This document shows, in pieces, positions 30,001 to 41,796 of a stretch of DNA of 64,000 bases. Every line of letters begins with the position of its first letter. Position 1 is the first letter of the stretch. A model generated the notes under the pieces. That model worked only from the letters and a program-made list of their open reading frames with translations. It did no database searches and was not told the origin of the DNA. The position numbers and the translations under genes are program-made. Source of the DNA: Ramazzottius varieornatus (taxonomy: Eukaryota; Tardigrada; Eutardigrada; Parachela; Ramazzottiidae); the NCBI GenBank assembly GCA_001949185.1, contig BDGG01000003.1, positions 4,771,092 to 4,835,091 on the forward strand, in the 5' to 3' direction.

Positions 30001-33000
30001 ATGACGACAAACTGGTCAAGCGAGGACGTTGTATGCGAGCTACGCGATGTCAAAGCGACTGCGGCCGCCATCGACTTCAGTGGGCGCTTTCTCCTTCTCA
30101 GCGGTCGACTTGCGACGTCGATCATCGATCTCAATAATCCCCAAGTCGTGGTCAAGAAGATCCTCCGAAAAAGTCGTTGGGAAGTCGGAGTTGCCGCCTG
30201 GAACTTCCACTACGACTACAGGCACCTCATCGCCATCGGGTCCAACCAGCGGGTGGACATTCTCAACTTTGAATACAACACCACTGACTTGGTGGACAAT
30301 GGACATTCCATCAAAGGCCTCACTCGCACGGTCCTCGACCTCGACTGGAACAACACGGACCCTGGTCTGATCGTCACATGTTCCGTGGACAACTACGTGA
30401 ACATCTGGGATTACAAAGATTTGCGCAAGCCAGTCGCCAGTCTGCCTTCGGTCTGTGGAGCTTCTCAAGCCAAGTGGTCGAAGACGGGCAAGAATTTCCT
30501 TGCCACTGCGCACGAAGCTGATTGCAAGATTTGGGACTTCAGGAAGGCTTCCACACCTGTGGAGTACATTTCCGCGCATTCCTCCAAGGTTAACGGGATT
30601 GATTGGAACCCGAACAACGCGAATCAGTTGGCCACTTGCGCTCAAGATCCCTACATCAAGGTACGCATCCCCTAACGCACCTGCATACCGTGATGACGCC
30701 AGGACATCACAGTGCGTTAGTTTGTAGGTTAATGAAAATTTGCGTGTTGCGTCTGTTCGAATTCTCAGATGATCTACGATCACTTGATAGGTTTTTTCTT
30801 CTAGGTGTGGGATATTACAGCGCTGAAAAAGCCCGAAGTCGTCATTCCCGTGAGTGCTCCAGTATGGAGAGCGCGTTTCGCTCCGTTTGGTGAAGCTCTC
30901 GTTACAACTGGTATTCCGCAATTACATCGCGGTGATACGAAGTTGTCTGTATGGGCTCTGAACGACGTGATTGCTCCTATACATCAGTTCTCAGGACATA
31001 CAGAAGGTGTCTACGACTTTTTCTGGCGACCTCTTCGGTACAACGAGTACCAACTCGTTAGCTGGTCTAAAGACCAGACGCTGAGGCTGTGGAAGACGGA
31101 CTCGTCCATCCAGAAGCAGTGCGGAGCTGCTTACTTGAACCACACCATCGTTCTCGACTATCACCACCACGACTTTACAGGTACAAATGAACGCTGACGT
31201 GACCACAGAAGCTTTTTCGACTGGCTTTATGTTGTAGAGAATGCTTCCCAACGAGGGAAAGAAAACTACCCATCTTCCATGGCGTCTTCCATGTTTTCGG
31301 CTGACGGTATCTCCCCGCCTTCGTCCGCAGTATCTCCTCTAGACAAAGAACTTCGGTCTATCGATATCGCCAACGTGACAGTCGAAGATGTGGACTTGAA
31401 GCTTCGTGTCTGTGCTGTCAATGTGAACGCCGGTCAACACTTGGTCAAACTCCATCTGAGTTTCCCGCTGGGCTACCCGGAAATCAGCATCCCGTCATTC
31501 CAGGTATGCCTTCAGAAGATAGAAGGCTAAATCCGAAACTCGAAAACAATAAAGAAAGAATCGATCAAATTTGATAAATTTGAAAGAATTTATTAATAGA
31601 GCGTGTGTAGGACATCAGCAAATGATTTTACCAAGATCGTATTCCGAAGTGGCGCACGCTCTAGGCTGATATCAAGGAGAGTATACGCCACTTAAGATGA
31701 CGATTAGGGAAAATTCATTCGCCGACGTCTCATGTTTTGGATATTGAACTCGTCCTTAGCCTAGAGGTTGCTCCTTCGCAGATTAATACAGAGACAACTC
31801 TGAATGCCAACGCCGTGAAGCAACTCACCCATTCCATCAAAGGTGCGTTCGAGCGCTGCTTGAAGAACCAAGCAGTGTCAGTCGTTGCCGGTATCCGCAC
31901 CGTCATCCAGTTCCTGGCGAACCTTTCGGCCGACACCAGTCCCTCCCCTCGTTTGGAGATCCACCCAGCCTTCATATCACCTCCCACGCCATCACCCAAA
32001 CCAGCGGTTTCCCCATGGGTCAACCCACCTCCGTCAGCCAGCCGGTACGCGGCTCAGCGAACACAAGAGTCGCCTTTGATATCAGCTGCCACAGCTAAGC
32101 TCTTCGGTAAGCCGGGTGTGACCACGTCCTTCCAGTCTGACACTGTGATACCATTCCCGAGAATATGTGGAGCATGCTTCGCCGGAGACAAGCTGGTCAT
32201 GTGGAGCGACGCGTGGAAACTGGGTAATTCGAGATGGGAAAGTCTTCCGCCTGAAAATAATAAATTGCTTTCTAAGCGTGATTAATTTTACATATTTTTT
32301 AGGCATGTCTTCCGGTGGGGCGCGGGTCATGCTGGATCGCGGTATGTCAGGAATCTTCCCGTCGGAGCTGTCCATTCGACAGAGACAAGTTAGGAGGCAG
32401 TTGAAGAAGAAAGGGAAAGCGGAAAGAAGCTCCATTGTGGTTTACAAAGTTGATGGACTTTTGTCCGTCCACCCTTTACTCGCTGCTGGCTACTCGTAAG
32501 TCGATAACTTTATCCATGTTCTCTACTAGATCTGACTCTGCTCAAGTCTGAAATGAATGTTTCGTACAGAAATGACTGTATGAATCCTACAAGGAGCTTC
32601 ATCATCAATGCGGACCTCGCGGAAAAGTACGAGCGGCGAGACTTGGCCCATGTGTGGCGCCTCCTTGCTGTCACGCTCAGCACTGCACAGTACCCAGGTC
32701 AGTTTTCCCACAGCGTAAGCTCATAAACTTGAGAAACTTGAGGCGATATCCTAGAGCTGTTTAGGATACAATTTGCCATCGTCGGACACGGATGATGCGC
32801 CCTGGTCACTCCATCCGTTCGGCCGAAAACTGGTAGACAGTGTGTAAGCTGGAAATCGGGTTTAACCACGTAGGAGCACTTCCAAGTTCTGATGTTGAAA
32901 TCTCGTCCTGTTGTATATTTGTAGGATAAATTACTACAGAGAAAACTATGACAGTTCCTTCCTGGCGACGCTTCTCTGCATTCTTTGCCGTTCCGGTTCA

Positions 33001-33980
33001 CCAAGCCCACCGCCACCAGCGCCTTCTCCTTCCCCGGAAAAGCCTCTCCTTTCACTGTGCCGCGACTCCCGCGCAGTGAAGTCAGCTTCGCTGTTGGGTC
33101 TTGAAGCGAGGATGAGTAGTTCAAGGGGAGACGAAGCTATGAAGTTGTGGCTTCAGTCAAGACAGCCTGGGCACCTCCGGTCCAACAGCTGGTCCTTCAC
33201 GTCGGAAGACAGGTCTTCACCCTTCAAGAGGCTATCCGAAGAGTATATTCAGAGTTTTCCCGAAACGTACCTCTTGGATCCAGAACGGAAGCTAGAGTTT
33301 GATTTGTATAAGAAAGAATACTGTGACTTGCTGTACGGTTTTCAACTGTTGAATAAACGGGCAGAAATCGCAAAGTGCCTCGGAAGTCCGCCTGAACCCC
33401 ACAAAGGCGTCGGTAAGCTCAAGATTTGCGACCCGGGCTTGGTAAACACAAACTCCGACGAGATGGGTTGTCAAGTGGCGCACGGCTCTAGCCATTATCT
33501 CCGAAAGCGTGCGCCGCTAGGGAAGCAACCCCTTTGACTTGATCTTGTGACGCACGCTCTAAGCCAGTAACATGAGAAAGGTGCACCACTTGGGAAAGAC
33601 GATCTTGTCGAGCTTGTGGCCGTCTGCCATCTGGCTTTTTCTCTCGATAAGCGTATCTTTATGCCATCTTCGTTTCAGAGTTTCTGAGTGTCTGCCATAA
33701 CTGTTCCTGTGATAACCGAGGTTCGCGGTGCTTCCGGTGCAACGTCATTGCCGTCTCTTGCAGTATTTGCCGCTTTCCTGTTCGAGGACTGTCAACCTTT
33801 TGCTTGGCTTGTGGGCATGGCGGGCATCTCAACCATATGGTAACTTCGTGCTTGACACTTCTTTTCGAAGAGAATGATTGGTAACTGGGTTATACGTTTC
33901 AGCAAACGTGGTTCGAGACAAGGACGCTTTGTCCGACTGGATGTGGATGTTCGTGCTTGGAAGCGTTGAAACTCCCCTGA
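30001..33980 (+). CDS. WDR59: GATOR2 complex subunit WDR59, ten exons
   Basis: Exons 30001-30660, 30805-31180, 31238-31503, 31767-32223, 32303-32495, 32570-32697, 32765-32843, 32925-33412, 33679-33839 and 33903-33980 join in frame to 961 aa (human 974). WDR59 is part of GATOR2, which activates mTORC1 at the lysosome by opposing GATOR1. The N-terminal WD40 propeller spans about 30-345 (for example WNFHYDYRHLIAIGSNQRVD; VKVWDITALKKPEV; WSKDQTLRLWKTD). An RWD domain follows (about 385-480, with FPLGYPEISIPSFQ). After a disordered Ser/Pro segment comes the C-terminal zinc-binding region CHNCSC...CFRCNV...CSICRFPVRG...CLACGHGGHLNHM...LCPTGCGCSC. Exon 4 begins at the AG inside CTAGAG|GTTGCT. Introns 3 and 8 carry hairpin elements. 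Confidence 0.95.
31611..31732. repeat. single-hairpin element with both arms, in WDR59 intron 3
   Basis: Left arm CAGCAAATGATTTTACCAAG, hairpin AAGTGGCGCACGC...GTATACGCCACTTA, right arm GGGAAAATTCATTCGCCG. A one-hairpin version of the element. Confidence 0.82.
33428..33630. repeat. composite element, two hairpins, in WDR59 intron 8
   Basis: Left arm GGTAAACACAAACTCCGACG, hairpin AAGTGGCGCACGGCTC...AGCGTGCGCCGCTAG, hairpin GTGACGCACGC...GGTGCACCACTTG, right arm CGATCTTGTCGAGCTTG. Confidence 0.88.
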
Positions 33981-34503
33981 AGTCTCACAGTAGCTTTTAT
34001 CGTTTTAATTTTGATAAGTCGTAGAGCTTTATTGTTTATCGTTGGATCCTTCACGACTTTCCTCGACAGCTTTATGGTTTTAATGAGTGTATCTGGAGAC
34101 TTTGGAGAGTATCAATTCGAAAATTCAGAAGAGTACTCCGCTCGACACGGAGTCATACAAGAACATGTTTCCAGCTTGTACTCCTCACGCTCTCAGCTTG
34201 TGCTCATCACGTGTTTGAAGCGACCAGAATGCTTCACCATGGAGGAGTCACTCTATATCCTGTCTTTTTCGCGGATGTTTGTACAACTTAACAATAGTTT
34301 TAACAAAGTGGTTCTAACCATTAGACAGCTACGAAGCTATGGCGCTCGGCGCTTGCATGCGAGATACGGATATGAGCAAACCCAAGCAAGAATCGGCTGT
34401 CGACAGCCTCTTCAGGCAAGAAATTTCCTCTTCCAGTCCTAGGTCTTGGATCAAATCCAGAAATTTTTCATGAACAGTAACTCCAATCTTATTGGGCAGA
34501 ATT
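33981..34503. other. WDR59 3' flank
   Basis: A 143-codon plus-strand frame (34011-34442) with a hydrophobic start immediately follows the WDR59 stop, but no homology, start context or splice logic supports it, and it probably lies in the 3' UTR. Confidence 0.4.
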
Positions 34504-34921
34504 ATGAAGTCCTGTATCCTTATCGTACTGGTCTTTATGTTCACTTTCGCCTTCACTGCTAGAAATTTTGCGGTAAGTTCTTCCGTTTTCATAACATGGT
34601 CTCAGCACCCACAACTGAAACGACATTCCTGCACGGAACATATGTTTTTTTACTCCCGTTTTTACAGTAGAACTGGAAGCGCAATACTCCCTGCATCCCA
34701 TCTGGAAAATGTCAGGCGGTAGCAGAGGATGGAGCCAGCACCAGGCAGGTGGAAACGACGGAAAGTCCTACGCCCTCAGCTGTATTGCTTGTGCCCAGAA
34801 CTGCAACAAGACCTTCAAATGGAAAGACGGTGAGTCGTGCACGATGGTCCCATGTTGAGCTAAGGATTCAAAGATTGATCCTTTACTTCTTTGTTTTCTC
34901 CAGGTGTCTGCGGAATTCTAG
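34504..34921 (+). CDS. candidate small secreted peptide precursor, three exons
   Basis: Exons 34504-34572, 34671-34829 and 34904-34921 join in phase 0 to 81 aa. The first exon is a classic signal peptide (MKSCILIVLVFMFTFAFTA), ending near RNFA. The second starts NWKRNTPCIPSGKCQ, with a dibasic KR directly before a six-residue Cys loop, followed by a Thr/Ser/Pro-rich spacer; the third adds VSAEF and a stop. This layout resembles a short bioactive-peptide precursor, but I cannot match it to a known neuropeptide or defence peptide. The second exon is open in another frame too (SYALSCIACAQNCNKTFKWK), which continues to 35259, so the frame choice is uncertain. Confidence 0.35.
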
Positions 34922-35715
34922 GGCAGAAAACTTCTCCAACAGAGCTCTTCGGTGAACACCTGGAGAAGCCAAAGCATTCCGGACAGTCGGGACGGGAAGA
35001 GGGGTTGGAGAAACCGGGAAATACCTTCAAGCCTGGCCACAGGGATGAATCATACAGTGTACGACAAAATCAACCGTTAAAAATGGGCGTAACGCTGCAG
35101 TTGGAGATTATTTACGACCCGGCCAATGAGAATTATGTTTTGCTGCATGCGCAACTTTCATTGGCTTCGTCCATCTGGCTCCATCCAACACTCATTTTCA
35201 ACGGTTTATTTTGTCTTACACTGTACCAGCCTCCGAATCGCAGACATTTCGTTTCCTGACGGCCCATCTTGAACTAAGTAACGTAAATTTCCTGGCTCAG
35301 TATCTGCCTGAAAGTGTTTTATTGCGAAAAAAAATGGGCAACCTTGCGAAATTCGGACTAAAAATATCGATGGACGAAAAAATTTAATGGTAAAATTCCT
35401 GGTAAAAATGGCGCTGCGAACAGTACTAAGATAAGTTTCTCAAGAAGGCACACTCTGTAGAAGAATCAACGCCTCATCTATCAAGCAATGAGTATAAATT
35501 GTTTCTCTGACAAGTCATTAGCAAGCGGAATATAGTATAACATGAGCAGGTTTGTGAACACGGAAGTGAGAACTCTCAGCAACATGCTTCGATCGTCGCC
35601 AGTCTGCACAGAACGACGCAAGTTCTCCGGACTGAAAGCTATAAAAATATTTTTTGCTTGCACCTGGAACTCTTTTTCTGCCGGGTGAATACGGACTGAA
35701 ATTTTCGGCAAGCAT
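34922..35715. other. intergenic region downstream of the thiamine-triphosphatase-like gene
   Basis: It contains the plus-strand alternative frame to 35259 and the 3' flank of the minus-strand CYTH gene. Nothing else is recognised. Confidence 0.4.
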
Positions 35716-36462
35716 TCACAAGTCGCTTTCCTGCGGAGCAGAGGAAGTCATAGACTTCAAACCTGCAGACAGAAATTCGAAAACGTAATACCAATCAGCC
35801 GAAAGTCTTGATTGACCAGAGCGAAAATTCATCGTTCTTCCAGAAGCGGTTCCAGAAAAAAAGCCAGCGACAAACATACCCAGATTTTTTGCCAGTTTGT
35901 CGATGGTACTCAGAGCTAAGGGAATCTGTGCTTTGCTATCGGCGGAAACTTCAATCTCTCCCGTATGAAGGTCAAGTTCGGCTACGTGTTCCAAGGTGAT
36001 CTTCGCCGGAAGTGAGCCTTCGTTCTCAGGTAAGCCGTATACCTTCCGACTGCACGTTGATCTGACAAAGACCTGGAAGCCTTCGTTTTCCAGAGCTTCC
36101 TTCAAGCCGGCTCCGTTTAGATGTCCATGCAGATAGCTCCTGGAATTGAGGAACTCGACGATGTGCTCGGGATGAGTGAGGACGCTGGACGTCGATGCCT
36201 TGGCCTCTTTGCCTTCCACATGCTTCAACTCCCACTCTCCACTTCGGAATCGTAAAGAAACCCCGTTCAAGGACAGGATGTAGTCTTGGCGATCGTAGTA
36301 TCCGTCGACATACTGCTCATCGACCAAGATGCGGGCTCCATATGGCTTCAGACGGACATCACAGTCGGCTGGAATCAGGAACGAACGCTGAATTTCTATC
36401 GAGTCCTCCTCCTCGTCCGAGCCGTCGCGAACGTGCGTGTCTCCGTTCTCATGTACTGCCAT
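35716..36462 (-). CDS. THTPA: thiamine-triphosphatase-like CYTH protein, two exons
   Basis: Minus-strand exons 35880-36462 and 35716-35762 join in phase 1 to 209 aa; the first exon could also be read through the donor to give 248 aa in the same frame. CYTH phosphatases act on triphosphates in a beta-barrel tunnel using acidic and basic side chains. The signature is present: EIQRSFLIP (the ExExK-type strand is diverged: E-I-Q-R), DGYYDRQDYILSLNGVSLRF, RSGEWELKH and KITLEHVAELDLHTGEIEV. An acidic N-terminus (DGSDEEEDS) precedes the domain. The C-terminus stops soon after DKLAKNLG, shorter than the 230-residue mammalian enzyme and lacking its LxVYLQRF-like strand. Because the catalytic ExExK is altered and the end is short, activity is uncertain. 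Confidence 0.75.
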   Translation of the reverse strand: MAVHENGDTHVRDGSDEEEDSIEIQRSFLIPADCDVRLKPYGARILVDEQYVDGYYDRQDYILSLNGVSLRFRSGEWELKHVEGKEAKASTSSVLTHPEHIVEFLNSRSYLHGHLNGAGLKEALENEGFQVFVRSTCSRKVYGLPENEGSLPAKITLEHVAELDLHTGEIEVSADSKAQIPLALSTIDKLAKNLGMFVAGFFSGTASGRTMNFRSGQSRLSADWYYVFEFLSAGLKSMTSSAPQESDL

Positions 36463-39227
36463 GTCGGCTATCCTCCTTGCAGATCGTGTTGTGCCTGGAG
36501 AAAATAAACTGGCATCAAATATTTGATATCAACAGGTTTTATGGTTGCTCTTGAATGGAACGAAGATGCTGATTTCGAAGCCAGACTTGTTTACAAATTT
36601 CACAAGCCTTTGCCGTCGTGGCATGGAAGAGAACCAATGAAACAGCCGGCCGTTCCCGGCATGTATCGGCCATGCCGCTCTGTCGGTTCCAAGCAAACCG
36701 CTTCGCTAACCAGGCTACCACCCATCCGCTTCGTCGCGCTCACGTTAACGCTAACTCGCGCACTACGTAAAGTTGACCAGCGGTTCCACGTTTTCGACTT
36801 TTCGTTCACTCTTTTCATATGCTTCGTTCTTGAAAGCTACCAGATTTTGGCTAGCTCGTTTTACCACAAGCCTGTCGTGGTTAAGAGCTGATTTTGTTTG
36901 CGTTAGGAAGGACCCCAGGATTTGCACACTTCCTGGTACGTTGTACGAGCTGGAACGAGATCGACATTGTAGACGAGGCGGATCGAAGGCTGAAGACTGA
37001 AGAGGAAGTTAGTAGCAATCAGCTTGAGAAACTTAATTGACCGCCCTCATTCGTGGTAATAACCAATGAAGATGGCTTTAAAGGGCATTTATGCGCGGTT
37101 CTGCGGTCGATCAACCATGTCTTATAACTTTAGGCAACACCCGTGAACCCCGCAGTCGGAGAGTGTACGACTGCGCCGTACAGACATGCCCGTAATTAGG
37201 CGGAATATTAATTGCACGGAAGAGGGGAGAGGCAAGAGGGAACCGCGGCACTTTCTCACATAGACCAAGTCAGCAATTGTAAAAGGCAGGAACACCAGAC
37301 GACGACGAAGAGTCAGTGCATGAGGAAATTTATCGTGTTTAATCATCTTAACTGATGCGCTTGAACCGAGTCACAAGAGGAATGTGCCGAGACTGATACC
37401 CTGTGGAAATTTGAACTTTCAAAACTTGAAGCGGCGCGGTACTATTTCGGCATTCAACGCAGCGTCTACCAGGTACCGTTCCAGACAATAATTTGTCCCG
37501 ATCTCGAAAGCATTATCCTCCCAAGAACTGTTGCCGAAACCTTATCAATCCCTGGATTCTGCATTTCGAAGAAGATCAACTGTTTTTGGTTTTTTTTAGG
37601 ATAAAGTCGAGAGAAAGAATACTGATTCAAGCTGCTTCGAGATTGGCTGGGCAGCGAAATTCCCCCTTGGATCTTCTACAGTATATCTGAAACTCGAAGT
37701 GCCAACCTGGTCCAAGAGCATGTCTTCTGGGATGGAATACGGTGGAATACCATAACCAACTGACCTGACCAAAATCAGGACGGATTCAAAGACCTTGCAG
37801 GTAAGACTTGACCGCGCTAGAGAACGTAAACCCGGGACCGGAAGTGAGTACTTCCACCTGCTGAGTTCTCGATGGTGTCAACGTGGTGGTTCAAGTTCGA
37901 ACGTCCATTCCGTCTGGACATTACGGGACATGGTCTATGTTCGAATTGCTTTGAGGTGTATGGAAGTGGGCTGTCGACAGAAAGTTCAGTCCTCCGGTTT
38001 TTATATTTGAGGCTTTCTGGTTGCTGAACTCGATCCACAGTGGGAAGTACTCTTGTACATATGCCTTGCTGGGCTTTATTCGCAGATTTCGTTAGCCCGA
38101 CCGTTTCCAGGAATGTTGTACGTTATGAGCTTCACAGATACACAGAACTAGGGGCTATATCAACGGAGGATGGCATTACATGATAAAGTGCTTGATAGGT
38201 TTGATGGATGGAGGGGATGGCGGGCAAAGCTTGTGGTATCATGTTGACGGGGTGATAGTCTTGGGTTTCCAGATTAACCAGCTCGCGAGCTGCAGAAGCT
38301 GGAGTTAGGTTCGCCGTCGACGTTTGAGGAACGGCGAACCTTATTGCAACTCAGTGGCTTGTGTAATGAGAGACAATATTGCTGGAAACGGCGAAGCAAG
38401 GCAGTGCGCCTCTTTATGTGGTAATTTATCGATTGTCTCAAATTGCGAAGCATATACTGTGTATAGCAGTCCACAACGAACGATGGAAGATCGAAGGACT
38501 CTCCTTCTGCCAATCTACAGTCCGCAATTTAGACGAGGCTTGCTTGAGCAGCTTGAGTGCTATGTTTTAATTTCTCCCAGGAATTGATTAAATGGTGATG
38601 GCATCCCCTTCCCATCTCCCAGTTTTAATTTGTCCTAAATGCAAACGAGCTTATGTGCCCTGTTAAGATTTCTCTTGCCTTCGAAGCAAGTTACAGTGTC
38701 ACGCCTTGCAGTTGAACTTCAAGAAGGAAGGCAAAGACACCAGGGCAAATGAAATGTTTAATCTTGGGCGCGGTTTCCAACTTTGCACAGTTACCCGTGG
38801 CGTTATCGTTTGTCTTTGCTGGGGCTTTGTCGAGGCAACGTTGACTTTTACCTCGTTTACCTGTGGGTGATTAGATGAAGGGGTATAATGCCAGCCGACG
38901 GCAGGATACAGGTCAAATGCGGGATGTGCATCTCTTGGAGGTAGATTAATGAGGAATATATCTCGTGAGCAGACGGCCATCAAGAACAATGGACAAGTGG
39001 CGCATCCTAACATTCAAACCTGTGAGAATCGCACCAAGTCCAACAGGCATAAACACCCTTTGCAAGCAGGTCATTGCCGGACTTTTATGGTCGATATCTC
39101 CCCATACCTGCCACCATATATTCACCTCTAATTCTTTTATGGCTCAATGACGGTTATGCTTGGTCGCGTGACTTTCCACAGCTTGCTTTTCTCGCTCTCC
39201 TCACCAGCCGAAGAAAGATTCGCGATA

Positions 39228-39438
39228 TGTTAGCCAGGCAGAAAAGCTCGACCACATCGTTTTCCGAAGTTGCGCACTCTTCCAGCTGACAACAGTGTAG
39301 ATGTGCGCCACTTGGGACAACGATCATTTGTCATGGTCACATATTTTTTGTTCCATTGGCGCACGTTTACAGTGTTATTGGCTGGAGGTTTGCCCGTGTG
39401 AGCAGCGCTCTGGTCCAGTTTGTTTGCCAAGCTTCCAT
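39228..39438. repeat. composite element, two hairpins
   Basis: Left arm GGCAGAAAAGCTCGACCAC, hairpin AAGTTGCGCACTC...GATGTGCGCCACTTG, hairpin ATTGGCGCACG with a decayed right half (GTTTGCCCGTGTGAG), right arm CCAGTTTGTTTGCCAAG. Intergenic. Confidence 0.82.
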
Positions 39439-40179
39439 ACTCTTCTCGAGTTCAGTTTGTGCTTCGGAGGTAAACGAGAACCTTACAAACATTATCGCAT
39501 GTTTTCGATCAGCATGTTGGGAAGAGTAATCACTAATTAGCACCCGTCCGCGCTGACGTCAGAGAATGATCAGCTAGCGCAATTAGGAGTAAACGTACGA
39601 AAACATGTAATCAGCTTACGTGGGATGTTTCAGCGGATTGTGAATTAAGCAAACATGCTTTCAGGACTGACAAGCTCTCTTCCCTGTCACGTTCCGAAAC
39701 TAACCGATGAATGTCGAGACAGAGACCTTCGCTGAAGTGCAGCAAGGTTTTTCAGTAGATGGCGCTTCCTTTGTTTCATGCCATGGAAGCGAGAAGTCGT
39801 GGGTTATTATTGTACAGGGAAGGGTGGGTCGCTCTCCGTCTGCACGGATGGAATTAGAATGAATGCCTGATTACAGGAAGCCATTAACAAAAGGCAACGA
39901 GCTTCTGGACTAGCGGATATTCGTGCTCATTTGCCAGTTTCCCTATAGTTAATCGCGTAATATTTCTTGGATGCCTCATATATTTTCAGCCGGAAGCCGA
40001 AGCCGATGAGGTTTCCGCACGCAAGGCCATATTCCCTCGCATTCATCAAGCTCTAAGTCTGTCAGGAACAAACATACCGAGAGTTCAACATCAGCGAAAA
40101 CCACCTCATTGAAGAGTTTTTACTCGTTATAACTTTGACTGGTTCGAGAAAAAACTGCGGGTTTGTGTGAAAAGCTATC

Positions 40180-40387
40180 TGGAAGATCGGTCAACGGCAC
40201 AGACAAGACAGATGTTTCCAGTGGCGCTCCAGTGCATGATTATCAGTCAGAAGTGTGCGCCACCTAGGGAAAAACCATCAAGTCAATTTTGACTGTTTTC
40301 TCAAGTGGCGCACGATGCGTCATCATGAGCTGATAGCGTGCGCCACTTGAAAAGCGATCTTATACGTTTCGTTTGCCGGCCTTGCAT
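40180..40387. repeat. composite element, two hairpins
   Basis: Hairpin CAGTGGCGCTC...AGTGTGCGCCACCTAG, linker, hairpin AAGTGGCGCACG...AGCGTGCGCCACTTG, right arm GCGATCTTATACGTTTCG and TTTGCCGGCC (the AAACGAAACGTAC subtype). Confidence 0.85.
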
Positions 40388-41527
40388 CTTCAGGATACTA
40401 TTCTTGAGACGATCGATGGTTGTAGTTGAAAGAGGGAAGCAATTAGCGCAGCGCTGGCAAGCTGGATGTCGTTCTTATAAAGCTGGCATTCCTCGCATGG
40501 AATACAGCGCATGACGTGATACAATTACACAAAGTAGTGTAAGGCTGCACAAACACTGAAATTTACTCTGCTCTAAATTTCGCAGCTAGACTGGCGTCCA
40601 TCATTCCCCCTTCGTTAGTGGAATGTAATTTCTTTTCATGCCTTCCTCCCTCTCTTACTCGCTGATCTGCCATCAGGGAAGAAAATATTATTGACAGAAA
40701 TGGAAACTTTCCATTTGCCTCTCCTTCTTCCTGTCGCCAATCAGGCCGAGCATAGTCGACTGTGCTTAATGTCTCGATGGCCAGATATGAATGACGCAAA
40801 TTGCAAATATGCCATGCCCAACGATTGTTTCAATCTGCAAACGAAGCATGCTGCTTTTCAGCTCGATGATTCCCGAGGCCGGGGTATAATTACATATCCG
40901 GCCCAATATGGACTCGCTAGCCGGCATATTCACGGCCCTAATGCAAAGTCCGTGTAGTACTGATTAACCCTTGTTATGAACCGGCAAAAACTCACATCAA
41001 AAAATCGCACACGGTATATTTGTTTCTGAATAGATATAGGCACAGTGCAGTATAATTATTTAACTTCGTTGTGTGATATATAGGGTTCTTCGGTAGGTGG
41101 CGCCACTTTGACGGTCTGTACAGTGACACACTGGGCGTGGTCGGTTGACCTGCAGTGCCCGGGAGGCTAAATGGTTCCCACGTACAGTCCAGCTGACACA
41201 GGAACGTCTACCGTGCGATATGGTCTTCGAGAGGGCGAGTTAATGAGGAAAGCCGGGAAGAGGTCTGACCGAAGAAACACCTTGTGATACAAAAGGCAAG
41301 GGAAAAGACAACAAGTTCATTTACATTAGAACAACGGGATGTGGTAATTAGTCAGGTGAACAAGTGTGTACGTATCTGTGCGGCTCCCCTCATCAACTCA
41401 TTATCCCAGGCTCTATCAGATGTATTCTCGCCCACAATAGATTGCACCAGAACAATATAGAGTTGTTTTAGGTCATTGGCGGCCATACAATTCTAAAGAA
41501 GCAGAATTTTCAAGAGGTTCGGGACGA

Positions 41528-41796
41528 CGCAAACCGACAAGATCACTTTTCCAAGTGGTGCACACTTTTGGCCAATTAAACGGAAAATATGCGCCACTTG
41601 GGACAGCAGTCAAACTCGCGAGATTGCTTTCGCAAGTAGCGCACGTTCCCAACCAATAACGCTGGAGCTGTGCGTCACTTAGAGAAGCCATCAAACTGGA
41701 CAACGGTATTTATCCAAGTGGCGCATCTTTCAGCCATTGACACCAAGGATGTGCGCCACTCTGGAAGAGGACTTTGGCGAGTTTGTTTGCAGAGAA
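41528..41796. repeat. composite element with three hairpins
   Basis: Arms GACGCAAACCGACAAGATC and GGCGAGTTTGTTTGCAGAG enclose three hairpins: AAGTGGTGCACAC...ATATGCGCCACTTG, AAGTAGCGCACG...GCTGTGCGTCACTTAG and AAGTGGCGCATC...GATGTGCGCCACTC. Each pair is separated by a TCAAACTCGCGAGATTG-type or TCAAACTGGACAACGG-type linker that resembles an internal arm. Confidence 0.88.

Noticed and set aside
30040-30921. 293-codon minus-strand frame
   Set aside because: Antisense shadow of WDR59 exons 1-2; it crosses known introns and has no homology.
34011-34442. 143-codon frame after the WDR59 stop
   Set aside because: No homology, likely 3' UTR; the hydrophobic start alone is not enough.
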